Shown piece after piece: positions 1 to 7,815 of a stretch of DNA of 64,000 bases. Below the pieces are notes generated by a model. The model saw nothing but the letters and a program-made list of their open reading frames with translations, did no database searches and was not told the origin of the DNA. Both the position numbers and the translations under genes were made by a program. How positions within the stretch are numbered: the stretch's first letter is position 1; the number at the start of each line of letters is the position of its first letter. The stretch covers positions 806,001 through 870,000 of the forward strand of contig CAVOTL010000007.1 in the NCBI GenBank assembly GCA_963699345.1. The letters are read 5' to 3'. Origin of the DNA: Bog-756 sp963699345 (GTDB taxonomy: Bacteria > Actinomycetota > Acidimicrobiia > Acidimicrobiales > RAAP-2).

Positions 1-1293
1 TTCGGTGGCTACCGCGAAGTCGCCACCGACGGCGGCATCTTCTCCTTCGGCAACGCCGGCTTCTACGGCTCCATGGGCGGCACCCACCTGAACACGCCCA
101 TCGTGGGCATGCGGGCCACCCCCGACGGGCGGGGCTACTGGCTGGTGGCCTCCGACGGCGGGATCTTCGCCTTCGGGGATGCCGGCTTCTACGGATCGAT
201 GGGTGGCACCCACCTCAACCGACCCGTGGTGGGCATGACCTCCACCAGCGACGGCAAGGGCTACTGGCTGGTGGCTGCGGACGGTGGGGTGTTCACCTTC
301 GGTGACGCCCATTTCGAAGGTTCGACCGGCAGCCTCCACCTGACGGCGCCGATCGTGTCGATCTCCGCCACCAGCTCCAGTGACGGGTACCTGCTCACCG
401 CCGCCGACGGTGGCGTCTTCGCCTTCGGCGACGCCCGCTTCTTCGGCTCGATCGCGTCGCTCCCGCAACCCCAGCCGATCGTCGGCCTGGCCAAGACCCT
501 GGACGGTGGCGGGTACTGGTTCGTCAACCGGGACGGGGGCGTCACCGCAGAGGGGGATGCCACCTACTGGGGATCGACGCCCCAGGTCCTGGCGGCACCG
601 GTGGTGGGCATCGTGCTGGCCCAGGGCAACGGCACCTTCACCGGGGGTCCCTACCCGTCCGGCAGCTACGGCTACGACATCTCGAACTACCAGTGCGGTG
701 ACTATCCACCCGCTCCCCACACCGTGAGCGTCGTCCAGGTCACGGGGGCCAGCTTCGGTGCGGTCAACCCCTGCCTCGCCAGCGAGGCCACCTGGGCCGG
801 TGCCGGCCTCAACCTCTACGCCTTCCTCACCTTCGGGACGAGTGCCGACGCCGCCCCGGGCTGCGCCACCTCCTGGTGGACGGTGTCGTGCAACTACGGC
901 TTCGCGGCCGGCGTCCAGGCGTACGACCAGGCGAAAACGGCCGGAGTGGACACCGAGGTCAGCTGGTGGCTGGACGTCGAAGGGGCGTCACAGTTCTGGT
1001 CCGGGAACCAGGCGGCCAACTCCGCCGTCATCCAGGGATACATGAACGCTCTCCATTCCGAGGGGATCAGCAACGTCGGCGTCTACGCCAGTCCCGGGGT
1101 CTGGACCTCGATCGTCGGCCTGTACGCGCCCGATGTCCCCTACTGGGCGGCCGACTGGGGTCCGGCTCCCGCGGCGACATGCGATGACGTCCACTCCTGG
1201 TTCCCGGTGTCCGCCGGCTACCACCTCCCCACCGGCCCGGTCGAACTCGTCCAGTACGGGGTGGGAGCGTACGACGAGGACTACGCCTGCTGA
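1..1293 (+). CDS. Secreted repeat protein with C-terminal GH25-like/DUF1906-type domain (5' end missing)
   Basis: The reading frame is open from base 1, so the N-terminus and any signal peptide lie outside the window. Residues 1 to about 215 are roughly five tandem repeats of about 42 residues, each carrying a GYWLVASDGG-like core followed by FAFGDAGFYGS; such repeats are common in extracellular proteins of Acidimicrobiia and resemble propeller blades. The C-terminal 200 residues contain YDISNYQ, WWLDVEG, GVYASPGVW and YWAADWG, the pattern of the GH25-like / DUF1906 glycoside-hydrolase-like fold, where the Asp of YDIS and the Asp/Glu of DVE are candidate active-site residues. Several Cys in this part fit an exported protein. 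A cell-wall-binding or wall-degrading role is inference. The gene ends convergently, overlapping the next gene by 13 bases. Confidence 0.8.
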   Translation, partial: FGGYREVATDGGIFSFGNAGFYGSMGGTHLNTPIVGMRATPDGRGYWLVASDGGIFAFGDAGFYGSMGGTHLNRPVVGMTSTSDGKGYWLVAADGGVFTFGDAHFEGSTGSLHLTAPIVSISATSSSDGYLLTAADGGVFAFGDARFFGSIASLPQPQPIVGLAKTLDGGGYWFVNRDGGVTAEGDATYWGSTPQVLAAPVVGIVLAQGNGTFTGGPYPSGSYGYDISNYQCGDYPPAPHTVSVVQVTGASFGAVNPCLASEATWAGAGLNLYAFLTFGTSADAAPGCATSWWTVSCNYGFAAGVQAYDQAKTAGVDTEVSWWLDVEGASQFWSGNQAANSAVIQGYMNALHSEGISNVGVYASPGVWTSIVGLYAPDVPYWAADWGPAPAATCDDVHSWFPVSAGYHLPTGPVELVQYGVGAYDEDYAC

Positions 1294-2146
1294 ACCCCGT
1301 CGTCCACCGACCCGGTCCCGACGGTCATCCACGACCGGCCCGATCCGCCGAGGGGTCGGGTGTCGCCCCCCACCCCTTCGGTCCCCAGGTGGTGGGCCCC
1401 GTCGTTGTAGCCGATGAGCTTCCAGGTGGTCCCGTCGACCTCCCAGGTGGTCAGGGAGGCGTGCTGGGTGCGCAGCTTCATCCGCGCCCCCTCGGTCCCG
1501 CCCACCACCGGCAGCTTGGCCAGCAGTGACGCCTCGACCACGCCGGCATGGCAGGCCACCACGACCACCTGGCCGGGGTGGCGGGCCGCCACGCGATCCA
1601 GGGTGGCCGACACCCGGTTGACGAAACCGGTCCAGCTCTCCCCCCCGGAGCGATCTCGCGGCCCGGGTCGACGTCCCAGTCCGGATTGCCGAAGCGGGCG
1701 CTGAAGGCCGCCCAGTCGAGGCCGTCGGCGTCGCCGGGATGGAGCTCGCAGAACCCGCACTCCTGGACCGGCTCACCGGACCCGGCGCCGTCCGGTCCGG
1801 CCAGGGCCGGTGCGAGGATCCGGGCGGTCTCCACGGCCCGGGGCAGCACGCTCGAGTAGAGGACGTCCGTCCCGGCGAGTTCACCCGTCTCGGTCAGACG
1901 GTCCCGCAGCACGGCCACCTGGGCCCGGCCCCGGTCCGTCAGGCCCGTGCATCCGACCGGCCCTCCGCACACCCCGGACACGTTGCAGACGGCCTCGCCG
2001 TGCCGCACCAGCACGATCCGGGTGGCGGCCGGCGCGTCGGGCCCGGTGGTGCGGATGCCGACGGGCGGGCCCCCGGGTCCGGGGCCTTCGGGTGACCCGG
2101 TGCCGGCGCCGGTCAGGGTGTCGAAACCCTCCGGGCCGGCACTCAT
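1281..2146 (-). CDS. Histidine phosphatase family protein (phosphoglycerate-mutase-like), frameshifted
   Basis: The N-terminal part has the family signature VLVRHGEAVCN (catalytic His near residue 48), and a second frame supplies the C-terminal half with VVVVACHAGVVEASL, holding the second conserved His. The two halves join if one base is restored in the run of seven C at 1640-1646 (G on the coding strand). Read through, the protein is about 288 residues, with a Pro/Gly-rich N-terminal 40. The start is the ATG at 2146, which overlaps the stop of the upstream VWA gene (ATGA), indicating translational coupling. An upstream in-frame start at 2191 lies inside that gene and is less likely. The substrate cannot be told; family members include phosphoglycerate mutases, alpha-ribazole phosphatases and broad phosphatases. 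Confidence 0.78.
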
Positions 2147-3636
2147 GCCAGCTCCCCGACGAATCGCTCGAGCTGGCGGAGCGTCCGGCACTCCACCACC
2201 TCTTCGCAGTACGTGGCGTACTCGCCCACCACCGAATCCCCCGAGTCCCAGTAGGCCCGGGGCTCCGGGTTGAGCCAGTAGACGTGGCGGGCCCGGGCCT
2301 GCATCTCCTTGACCACCCAGGCCCCGGTCGAGTGGTAGTTGTTCCGGGCGTCGCCCAACAACAGGATGCTCGTCTTCGGGGTGATCTCCTCGCCCCAGCG
2401 CTCCCAGAACACGGTGAGCGCGTGGCCGTAGTCCGAGTGACCGTCCACCCAGACCACGTCGGCCTCGGTATTGATCCGGTGGACGGCCTCGGCCGGGTCG
2501 TCGACGCCGTCGAAGAACCCCGTCACCTCGTCGATGCCGTCGATGAAGACGAAGCTCCGCACCTTGGAGAACTGCGAGCTGATGGCATGGACCAGATGGA
2601 GGGTGAACCGCGCGAAGGACGCCACCGATCCCGAGATGTCGGCGATGACGATGATCTCGGGCTTGGAGGGTCGGGGGTAGCGGAACTTCGGGTCCATCGG
2701 GACCCCTCCCGTGGACAGGGCGTGCCGCATGGTCGAGCGGAAGTCGAGCGGGCCCTTGCGCCCGTGACGCCGTTTGCGGGCGAGGCGGACGGCGAGCTTG
2801 CGGGACAACGGGGCCAGCGACTTGCGCAGGGCGACGAGCTCGTCCCGCGTGGCATGCATGACGTCGATGTCCTCGGGCAGCGGCTTGCGGATCGATTTGG
2901 CCAGCGCCTCACTCCCGCGGTCGGCGACCAGTCGCCGACGGATCTCGGCCTCGATCTCCTTGCGCAGCTGATCGATCCGCGCCTGGTACTCGTCGCGCAA
3001 CAGCCGCTCCTCGAGGCCCGTCAGGGCGACGTCGGGCGGTGTCGGCTCGTGGGTCCCCTCCTCGATGTGTGAGCTGGCCGACCGGCGGGCCTGGTCGACC
3101 AGACGGTCCATGACCTTGTCCAGGTCGAGGTTCCGCAGCGTCCGGTAGAGGTAGTACGTGCCGCCGACGGGTCGGCCCGCCTCCATGCCGGCGTACCGGT
3201 CGACCGCCTGGCGGGCCACAGCCTGGACCATGGCCGGATTCGCACTGAGGAGCGCCTTGTAGAGCATGTCGGCGAGCTCCTCGGGCGTCATCCCCTCACC
3301 GCCCCCGCCGCCCCGTCCCTTGCCCTGGCGACCTCCCTGGCCGGGCAGGCTCGAGGGCTCGTCGCCGGACTCCTCGCCCGAGCCGCCGTCCTCCTCGTCG
3401 TCGGCGATCGAGTAGTTCGGCCCCCGCATCGAGAAGTAGATCTCGAAGGCGGTCTCGTAGGCCGGCCAGTGGGTCGACGATTTCACCAGGCTCGCGCCCA
3501 GGGTGTACTTGATCGCCTCGCGGTCCTCCAGGGGGACGTGCTTCAGGGTCTCGGCCGCGTCGAGGTGCTCGGTCAGCGACACCGGGATCCCGGCGGCCCG
3601 GAGTTCGGCGACGAACCCGGTGAGGAGGTCCAGCAC
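2143..3636 (-). CDS. VWA domain-containing protein, CoxE-like partner of MoxR
   Basis: A 497-residue protein. Its C-terminal 200 residues form a von Willebrand A domain with an intact MIDAS start, DISGSVASF near residue 332. The N-terminal half is helical and charged, with a low-complexity acidic/Gly linker at about 85-115. This layout matches CoxE-like VWA proteins, which act with MoxR AAA+ ATPases in metal-centre insertion or protein maturation. The moxR gene lies 12 bases upstream on the same strand, and the downstream phosphatase start overlaps this stop by four bases, so the three are probably made together. No Cox or Mox substrate genes are nearby, so the client is unknown. The protein looks full length. 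Confidence 0.85.
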   Translation of the reverse strand: MLDLLTGFVAELRAAGIPVSLTEHLDAAETLKHVPLEDREAIKYTLGASLVKSSTHWPAYETAFEIYFSMRGPNYSIADDEEDGGSGEESGDEPSSLPGQGGRQGKGRGGGGGEGMTPEELADMLYKALLSANPAMVQAVARQAVDRYAGMEAGRPVGGTYYLYRTLRNLDLDKVMDRLVDQARRSASSHIEEGTHEPTPPDVALTGLEERLLRDEYQARIDQLRKEIEAEIRRRLVADRGSEALAKSIRKPLPEDIDVMHATRDELVALRKSLAPLSRKLAVRLARKRRHGRKGPLDFRSTMRHALSTGGVPMDPKFRYPRPSKPEIIVIADISGSVASFARFTLHLVHAISSQFSKVRSFVFIDGIDEVTGFFDGVDDPAEAVHRINTEADVVWVDGHSDYGHALTVFWERWGEEITPKTSILLLGDARNNYHSTGAWVVKEMQARARHVYWLNPEPRAYWDSGDSVVGEYATYCEEVVECRTLRQLERFVGELA

Positions 3637-3648
3637 GTCCGACCCGGC

Positions 3649-4587
3649 TCAGTCGCCGGTATCGAGGCCGGCCAGCTCCTTGGCCGCCCGGTCGATGTCC
3701 GAGCGGTACTTGAGCAGGATGTGCAGCGTGTCCTTGGCCTGCTCCGCGTCGACGGACTCGACCCCGAGGACGACCAGCGTGCGGGCCCAGTCCAACGTCT
3801 CGGACACCGAAGGGGCCTTCTTCAGGTCGAGCGACCGGATCGAGCGGACGATACGGGCCACCTGATCGGCCAGAGCCTGGCTGATACCCGGCACCCGCGT
3901 CTCGATGATGGCCCGCTCCCGCTCCATCTGGGGATAGTCGATGTGGAGATAGAGGCAGCGGCGCTTGAGGGCCTCGGAGAGTTCCCGGGTGTTGTTGGAG
4001 GTCAGGAACACGAGGGGGATCTGGCTGGCGCGGACGGTGCCCAGTTCGGGGATCGAGACCTGGTACTCCGACAGGATCTCGAGGAGGAGAGCCTCGGTCT
4101 CGAGTTCCACCCGGTCCACCTCGTCGACCAGGAGCACCACGGGTTCCGTGGCCTTGATGGCCTCGAGCAGGGGCCGGGTGAGCAGGAACTCCTCGGAGAA
4201 GATGTCGTCCTCGAGCTGTTGCCAGGACTGGCCGGAGTCGGCCTGGATCCGCAGCAGCTGCTTCTTGTAGTTCCACTCGTAGAGGGCCTTGGACTCGTCG
4301 AGTCCCTCGTAGCACTGCAGGCGGATGAGTCGGCTCCCGGTCAGTCGGGCCACCGACTTGGCCAGCTCCGTCTTGCCGGTCCCGGCCGGCCCCTCCACGA
4401 GGACGGGCTTCGCCAGGCGGTCGGCCAGGTAGACGACGCCCGAGATCCCGTCGTCGGCCAGGTAGTCGACCCCGGCCAGACCCGCCCGCACCGCATCGAT
4501 GGAGTCGAAGCGGGGTGCGCCGGCCTCGGGGAACCCGGAGCTGATCTCCCGGTCCGCCCGCTCGACGGGGGTGGTGTCCTGACTCAT
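3649..4587 (-). CDS. MoxR family AAA+ ATPase
   Basis: A 312-residue AAA+ ATPase with Walker A GPAGTGKTEL at residues 66-75, a Walker B VVLLVDEVDRVE near 155, and the C-terminal lid expected of the MoxR family. MoxR proteins are chaperone-like ATPases that work with VWA partners; the partner here is the next gene, 12 bases downstream. The ATG start overlaps the proA stop as ATGA, so translation is probably coupled to proA. That link between proline synthesis and a MoxR-VWA pair is conspicuous but may only reflect co-transcription. Length and motifs are normal. Confidence 0.9.
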   Translation of the reverse strand: MSQDTTPVERADREISSGFPEAGAPRFDSIDAVRAGLAGVDYLADDGISGVVYLADRLAKPVLVEGPAGTGKTELAKSVARLTGSRLIRLQCYEGLDESKALYEWNYKKQLLRIQADSGQSWQQLEDDIFSEEFLLTRPLLEAIKATEPVVLLVDEVDRVELETEALLLEILSEYQVSIPELGTVRASQIPLVFLTSNNTRELSEALKRRCLYLHIDYPQMERERAIIETRVPGISQALADQVARIVRSIRSLDLKKAPSVSETLDWARTLVVLGVESVDAEQAKDTLHILLKYRSDIDRAAKELAGLDTGD

Positions 4588-5841
4588 GTCCGTACCTGGC
4601 CTGTTCCTGTGACGACGTATCTGATGGAGGTGAGCTCGCGCAGGCCCATGGGGCCCCGTGCGTGCAGCTTCTGGGTGGAGATGCCGATCTCCGCCCCCAA
4701 CCCCAGTTCGCCCCCGTCGACGAAGCGGGTCGAGGCGTTGACGACGACGGCGGCGGCATCCACCTCGGCGACGAACCGGCCGGCCGCCCCGATGTCGCGG
4801 GTGACGATGGCCTCGGAGTGCCCCGACCCGTACCGGGTGACGTGGTCGATGGCCGCGTCGAGGTCGTCGACCACGGCGATGCTGAGGGTGAGCCCCAGGA
4901 ATTCGGCGGCGAAGTCCTCCGGGGTGGCCGCTCCGAGGCCGGGCAGGATCTCCCGCGTGGCGGCGTCGCCGAGCAGGGTGACCCCGTCGAGGCCGGCGGC
5001 CACCCGGGGCAGGAACTCATCGGCCACCGCCCGGTGGACGACGAGTGATTCGGCGGCGTTGCAGACCCCGGGACGCTGGGTCTTGGCGTTCACGACGATG
5101 CCCTCGGCCATGTCGAGGTCGGCGGCGGCGTCCACGTACACGTGGCAGTTGCCGATGCCGTCGATCACGTAGGGCACGGTGGCGTGCTCCCGGATGGACG
5201 CGATCAAGGACTCCCCACCCCGGGGGATCAGGCAGTCGATGGCCCCTTCGAGCTGCATGAAGGCCACGGCGTAGGCTCGACTGGTGTCCTCCACGAGGCC
5301 GACGGCGTCGACGGGCAGCCCCGCCTTGGCGAGGCCGTCCCGCAGGGCGGTGGCCACGACGGTGTTGGAGGAGATGGCCGACGAGGACCCCCGCAGCAGC
5401 ACGGCGTTGCCCGACTTCAGGCACAGCCCGGCGGCGTCGCTCGTCACGTTCGGGCGGTTCTCGTAGATGATGCCGATCACGCCGAGGGGGAAGCGGACCC
5501 GCTCCACCCGCAGGCCGTTGGGCCGGACCCAGCCCTCGGTGACCTCCCCCACCGGATCGGGCAGGGCGGCCACGTCCCGGAGACCGTTGGCCATGCCGGC
5601 CACCCGGCCGGCGTCGAGGCGCAGGCGGTCGAGCGACGTGGCGTCCGATCCGGCGGCGGTCGCCCGGTCCACGTCCACGGCGTTGGCCTCCAGGATGGCG
5701 GCGGCCCGCTCCTCGAGGAGGTCGGCCGCCATCCCCAGGGCCTCGTCGCGGCTAGCCGAGGACGAGGCGGCCAGGACGCGGCGACGCGGCCTTGGCGCGA
5801 CGACCCAGATCGACCAGCGGGGTGGGGGCATCCGTAGGCAC
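4584..5841 (-). CDS. proA: Glutamate-5-semialdehyde dehydrogenase (gamma-glutamyl phosphate reductase), apparent frameshift near the N-terminus
   Basis: Catalyses NADPH-dependent reduction of gamma-glutamyl phosphate, the second step of proline synthesis. The body of the protein is clear: GVIGIIYENRPNVT, LLRGSSSAISSN and the catalytic Cys in RPGVCNAAES, ending in HARGPMGLRELTS. The first 25 residues of a typical ProA (LVDLGRRAKAAS) are found in another frame, starting at a GTG at 5841. They rejoin the main frame if one base is removed from the GG at 5780-5781, giving about 418 residues. A -10-like TACGCT sits six bases before that GTG, supporting it. Without the correction the best in-frame start is the ATG at 5831, which gives a non-conserved N-terminus. 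The stop overlaps the moxR start. Confidence 0.9.
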
Positions 5842-5853
5842 GGGGCAAGCGTA
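5842..5853 (-). promoter_or_regulatory. Putative leaderless promoter (-10) of proA
   Basis: On the minus strand TACGCT (5853-5848) is followed by six bases and then the GTG at 5841. This is the TANNNT spacing that would place the transcript start at the start codon. No convincing -35 was seen. Confidence 0.45.
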
Positions 5854-5947
5854 GTGGTCCTCCCGGGAGGGCCGGTGCGGGCACCCGCCCCGACGGCGAT
5901 CCGAACGTGCCGACGGCGCACTCCTCCCAGCTGGGAGCACATATGTT

Positions 5948-5960
5948 TCCGTCCGACGGA
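5948..5960. promoter_or_regulatory. Perfect palindrome, candidate TetR operator
   Basis: TCCGTCCGACGGA is a perfect 6-1-6 inverted repeat. It lies 28-40 bases before the tetR start, where a -35 element would be if the transcript begins at ATG 5988. TetR regulators commonly bind such palindromes to repress their own gene; binding here is inferred. Confidence 0.45.
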
Positions 5961-5963
5961 CGC

Positions 5964-5987
5964 AGTATGGACCGTACTCTGGAGGGG
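5964..5987 (+). promoter_or_regulatory. tetR promoter -10 overlapped by a second imperfect palindrome
   Basis: TACTCT at 5975-5980 lies seven bases before ATG 5988, fitting a leaderless promoter. Bases 5964-5978 form a 15-base palindrome around a central A with six of seven pairs matching (AGTATGGACCGTACT), overlapping the -10. It is a second candidate operator next to the one at 5948-5960. Confidence 0.42.
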
Positions 5988-6644
5988 ATGGCCGCCAACC
6001 CCACCGCGAGTACCGACACCGCCCGGGAGCCCACCCACGGACAGGCTGCCCCGAAGCGCAAACTCCCCATTCAGCTGGCCAACGAGGCGAAGATGATCGA
6101 CGGAGCCATCCGCCTGCTGGTGGGGCACGGGGTCGACGAGATCACCAACGTGGCGGTCGCCGTCGAGTCGCAGACCCAGCCGAGTTACGTGACCCGGTAC
6201 TTCGGTAGTCGCGACCGGTTCCTCATGGCGGTGGCCGACGAGCTCTCTTCCCGCGTGGCCTCCATGGATCTCGGCCTCGGCGTGCTGGCGGGACTCTCGT
6301 CGGGCAAGGCCGGGATCAGCCCCATCTTCGCGGTGCCCGAGGTCGAGAGCTGGTTCAAGTTGTGGCGTTACCTGGCCGTGCGCGATCTCCCGTTCGCCGG
6401 GTCGAGGATGGGCAACGGTCCCATCCTGACCGCCGCGATGCGCAACCTCGAGGAGAACCTCGGTCTCGAGTCCCGCGACGCCCGCACCTGGGCGCTGCTC
6501 AGCCTGGTGACCATCCTCGGGTTCCGCGTCTTCGGTGACGCCCTCGGCGCCACCGAGGAGGACACCACCCTGGCCGCCACCACGCTGGCCTCGGCTCTGC
6601 TCGCGGCATCCTCCACGGCCCCGGAATCCGGCGTCCGCCCCTGA
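5988..6644 (+). CDS. TetR/AcrR family transcriptional regulator
   Basis: A 218-residue protein. Residues 34-80 fit a TetR helix-turn-helix: a helix with IDGAIRLLVGHG, then a recognition region ending SYVTRYFGSRDRFLMAV, where the Y-F-x-S-R-D motif is typical. The rest is the variable helical ligand-binding part with no recognisable ligand specificity. ATG 5988 was chosen over upstream ATGs (5907, 5967) because a TACTCT hexamer lies seven bases before it and the preceding bases form candidate operators. It is divergent from proA and tail-to-tail with proB, so it interrupts the usual proB-proA adjacency. Its targets are unknown; self-regulation is the simplest inference. Confidence 0.85.
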   Translation: MAANPTASTDTAREPTHGQAAPKRKLPIQLANEAKMIDGAIRLLVGHGVDEITNVAVAVESQTQPSYVTRYFGSRDRFLMAVADELSSRVASMDLGLGVLAGLSSGKAGISPIFAVPEVESWFKLWRYLAVRDLPFAGSRMGNGPILTAAMRNLEENLGLESRDARTWALLSLVTILGFRVFGDALGATEEDTTLAATTLASALLAASSTAPESGVRP

Positions 6645-6706
6645 GCCCGGCGGTCCCCGTCGGACGGGCACGACGCCGGACCGGCCGGTTCGGCCGGATC
6701 GTGGCG

Positions 6707-7810
6707 TCAGCCGAGCACGACGAGGTCGTCCCGGTGCACCACCTCGGCCGACACGTCCTCGGGGAGGTCGTCACTCCGCAGCCCGGCCCAACCGGCCAGC
6801 GAGCCGGCGGCGTGGCGCACCAGGCCCTTGGCGAACACGGCGCCGTCGGGACCCACGATCTCCACCGCGTCGTCCACCCCGAAATCGCCGTCCACCGACA
6901 CGATGCCGGCGGGCAGGAGCGACCGACCCCGCTCGACGAGGGCCCGGCGGGCGCCGTCGTCGACCACGATCCGTCCCGAGGCACCGATGGCGAAGGCGAT
7001 CCACAACTTGCGGGCGGGCAGCACGACCTCCCGGGGGCGGAATCGCGTCCCCACGCCCGGCGTGGACGCGGCGACGGCGGCCAGGACCCCCGGGCGGGCG
7101 GCGTCGGCGATCACCGCCTCCACCCCCGACCACACGGCGATCTTGGCGGCAGCCAGTTTGGAGCCCATCCCGCCACTGCCCACCGTCGTTCCCGGACCGC
7201 CGGCGATGGCCTCGAGTTCGTGGTCGATCTCCACGACCTCCTCGATGAGCGAGGCATCCGCCTCGTGCCGGGGGTCGCCGGTGAGCAGGCCGGCCGTGTC
7301 GGTCAACAGGACGAGTTGCCCGGCGCCGACCAGGTGGGCCACCAGTGCGGCCAGGCGGTCGTTGTCGCCGAAGCGGATCTCCTCGTCGGCCACCGCGTCG
7401 TTCTCGTTGACGACCGGGACGACCCCCAGTTCGAGCAGGCGCCCGAGCGTCTGGCGGGCGTGCAGGTACTGACTGCGGTGGACGAAGTCGAGGGGGGCCA
7501 GGAGGACCTGGCCGGCGGTCAACCCATGGGCGCCCAGGGCATCGCTCCACACCCGCATGAGCAGGTGCTGGCCGACGGCGGCCACCGCCTGGAGGGTGGC
7601 CAGATCGTGGGGACGGGGCCGACCCTCGGACAGGCTCGTCCAGCCGGCGGCGATGGCTCCCGAGGTCACCACCACCACCCGGTGACCGGCCCGCCGGGCC
7701 TGGGCCACTTCGCCGGCCAGTTTGTCGATGGCCGCGGTGTCCACCCGGCCGTTGGACGTGGTCACCGAGGACGAGCCGATCTTCACCACCAGGGTGCGGG
7801 ACGGGTGCAC
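6707..7810 (-). CDS. proB: Glutamate 5-kinase with PUA domain
   Basis: Phosphorylates L-glutamate with ATP in the first step of proline synthesis. Residues 1 to about 255 are an amino acid kinase domain (VVKIGSSSVT at the start, VTSGAIAAG, FGDNDRLAALVA, and the GSGGMGSKL loop near 210). Residues 275-360 form a PUA domain, giving the usual length of about 367. It starts with GTG five bases after the obgE stop, so it is probably co-transcribed with obgE. proA lies 0.9 kb downstream on the same strand, but a TetR gene on the opposite strand sits between them. Feedback inhibition by proline is known for the family but cannot be read from this sequence. Confidence 0.95.
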   Translation of the reverse strand: MHPSRTLVVKIGSSSVTTSNGRVDTAAIDKLAGEVAQARRAGHRVVVVTSGAIAAGWTSLSEGRPRPHDLATLQAVAAVGQHLLMRVWSDALGAHGLTAGQVLLAPLDFVHRSQYLHARQTLGRLLELGVVPVVNENDAVADEEIRFGDNDRLAALVAHLVGAGQLVLLTDTAGLLTGDPRHEADASLIEEVVEIDHELEAIAGGPGTTVGSGGMGSKLAAAKIAVWSGVEAVIADAARPGVLAAVAASTPGVGTRFRPREVVLPARKLWIAFAIGASGRIVVDDGARRALVERGRSLLPAGIVSVDGDFGVDDAVEIVGPDGAVFAKGLVRHAAGSLAGWAGLRSDDLPEDVSAEVVHRDDLVVLG

Positions 7811-7815
7811 GGGCG

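Noticed and set aside
5752..5940. Separate small minus-strand gene encoding PTDAPTPLVDLGRRAKAAS
   Set aside because: It is the displaced N-terminus of proA; a single-base correction rejoins it, so it was not called as its own gene.
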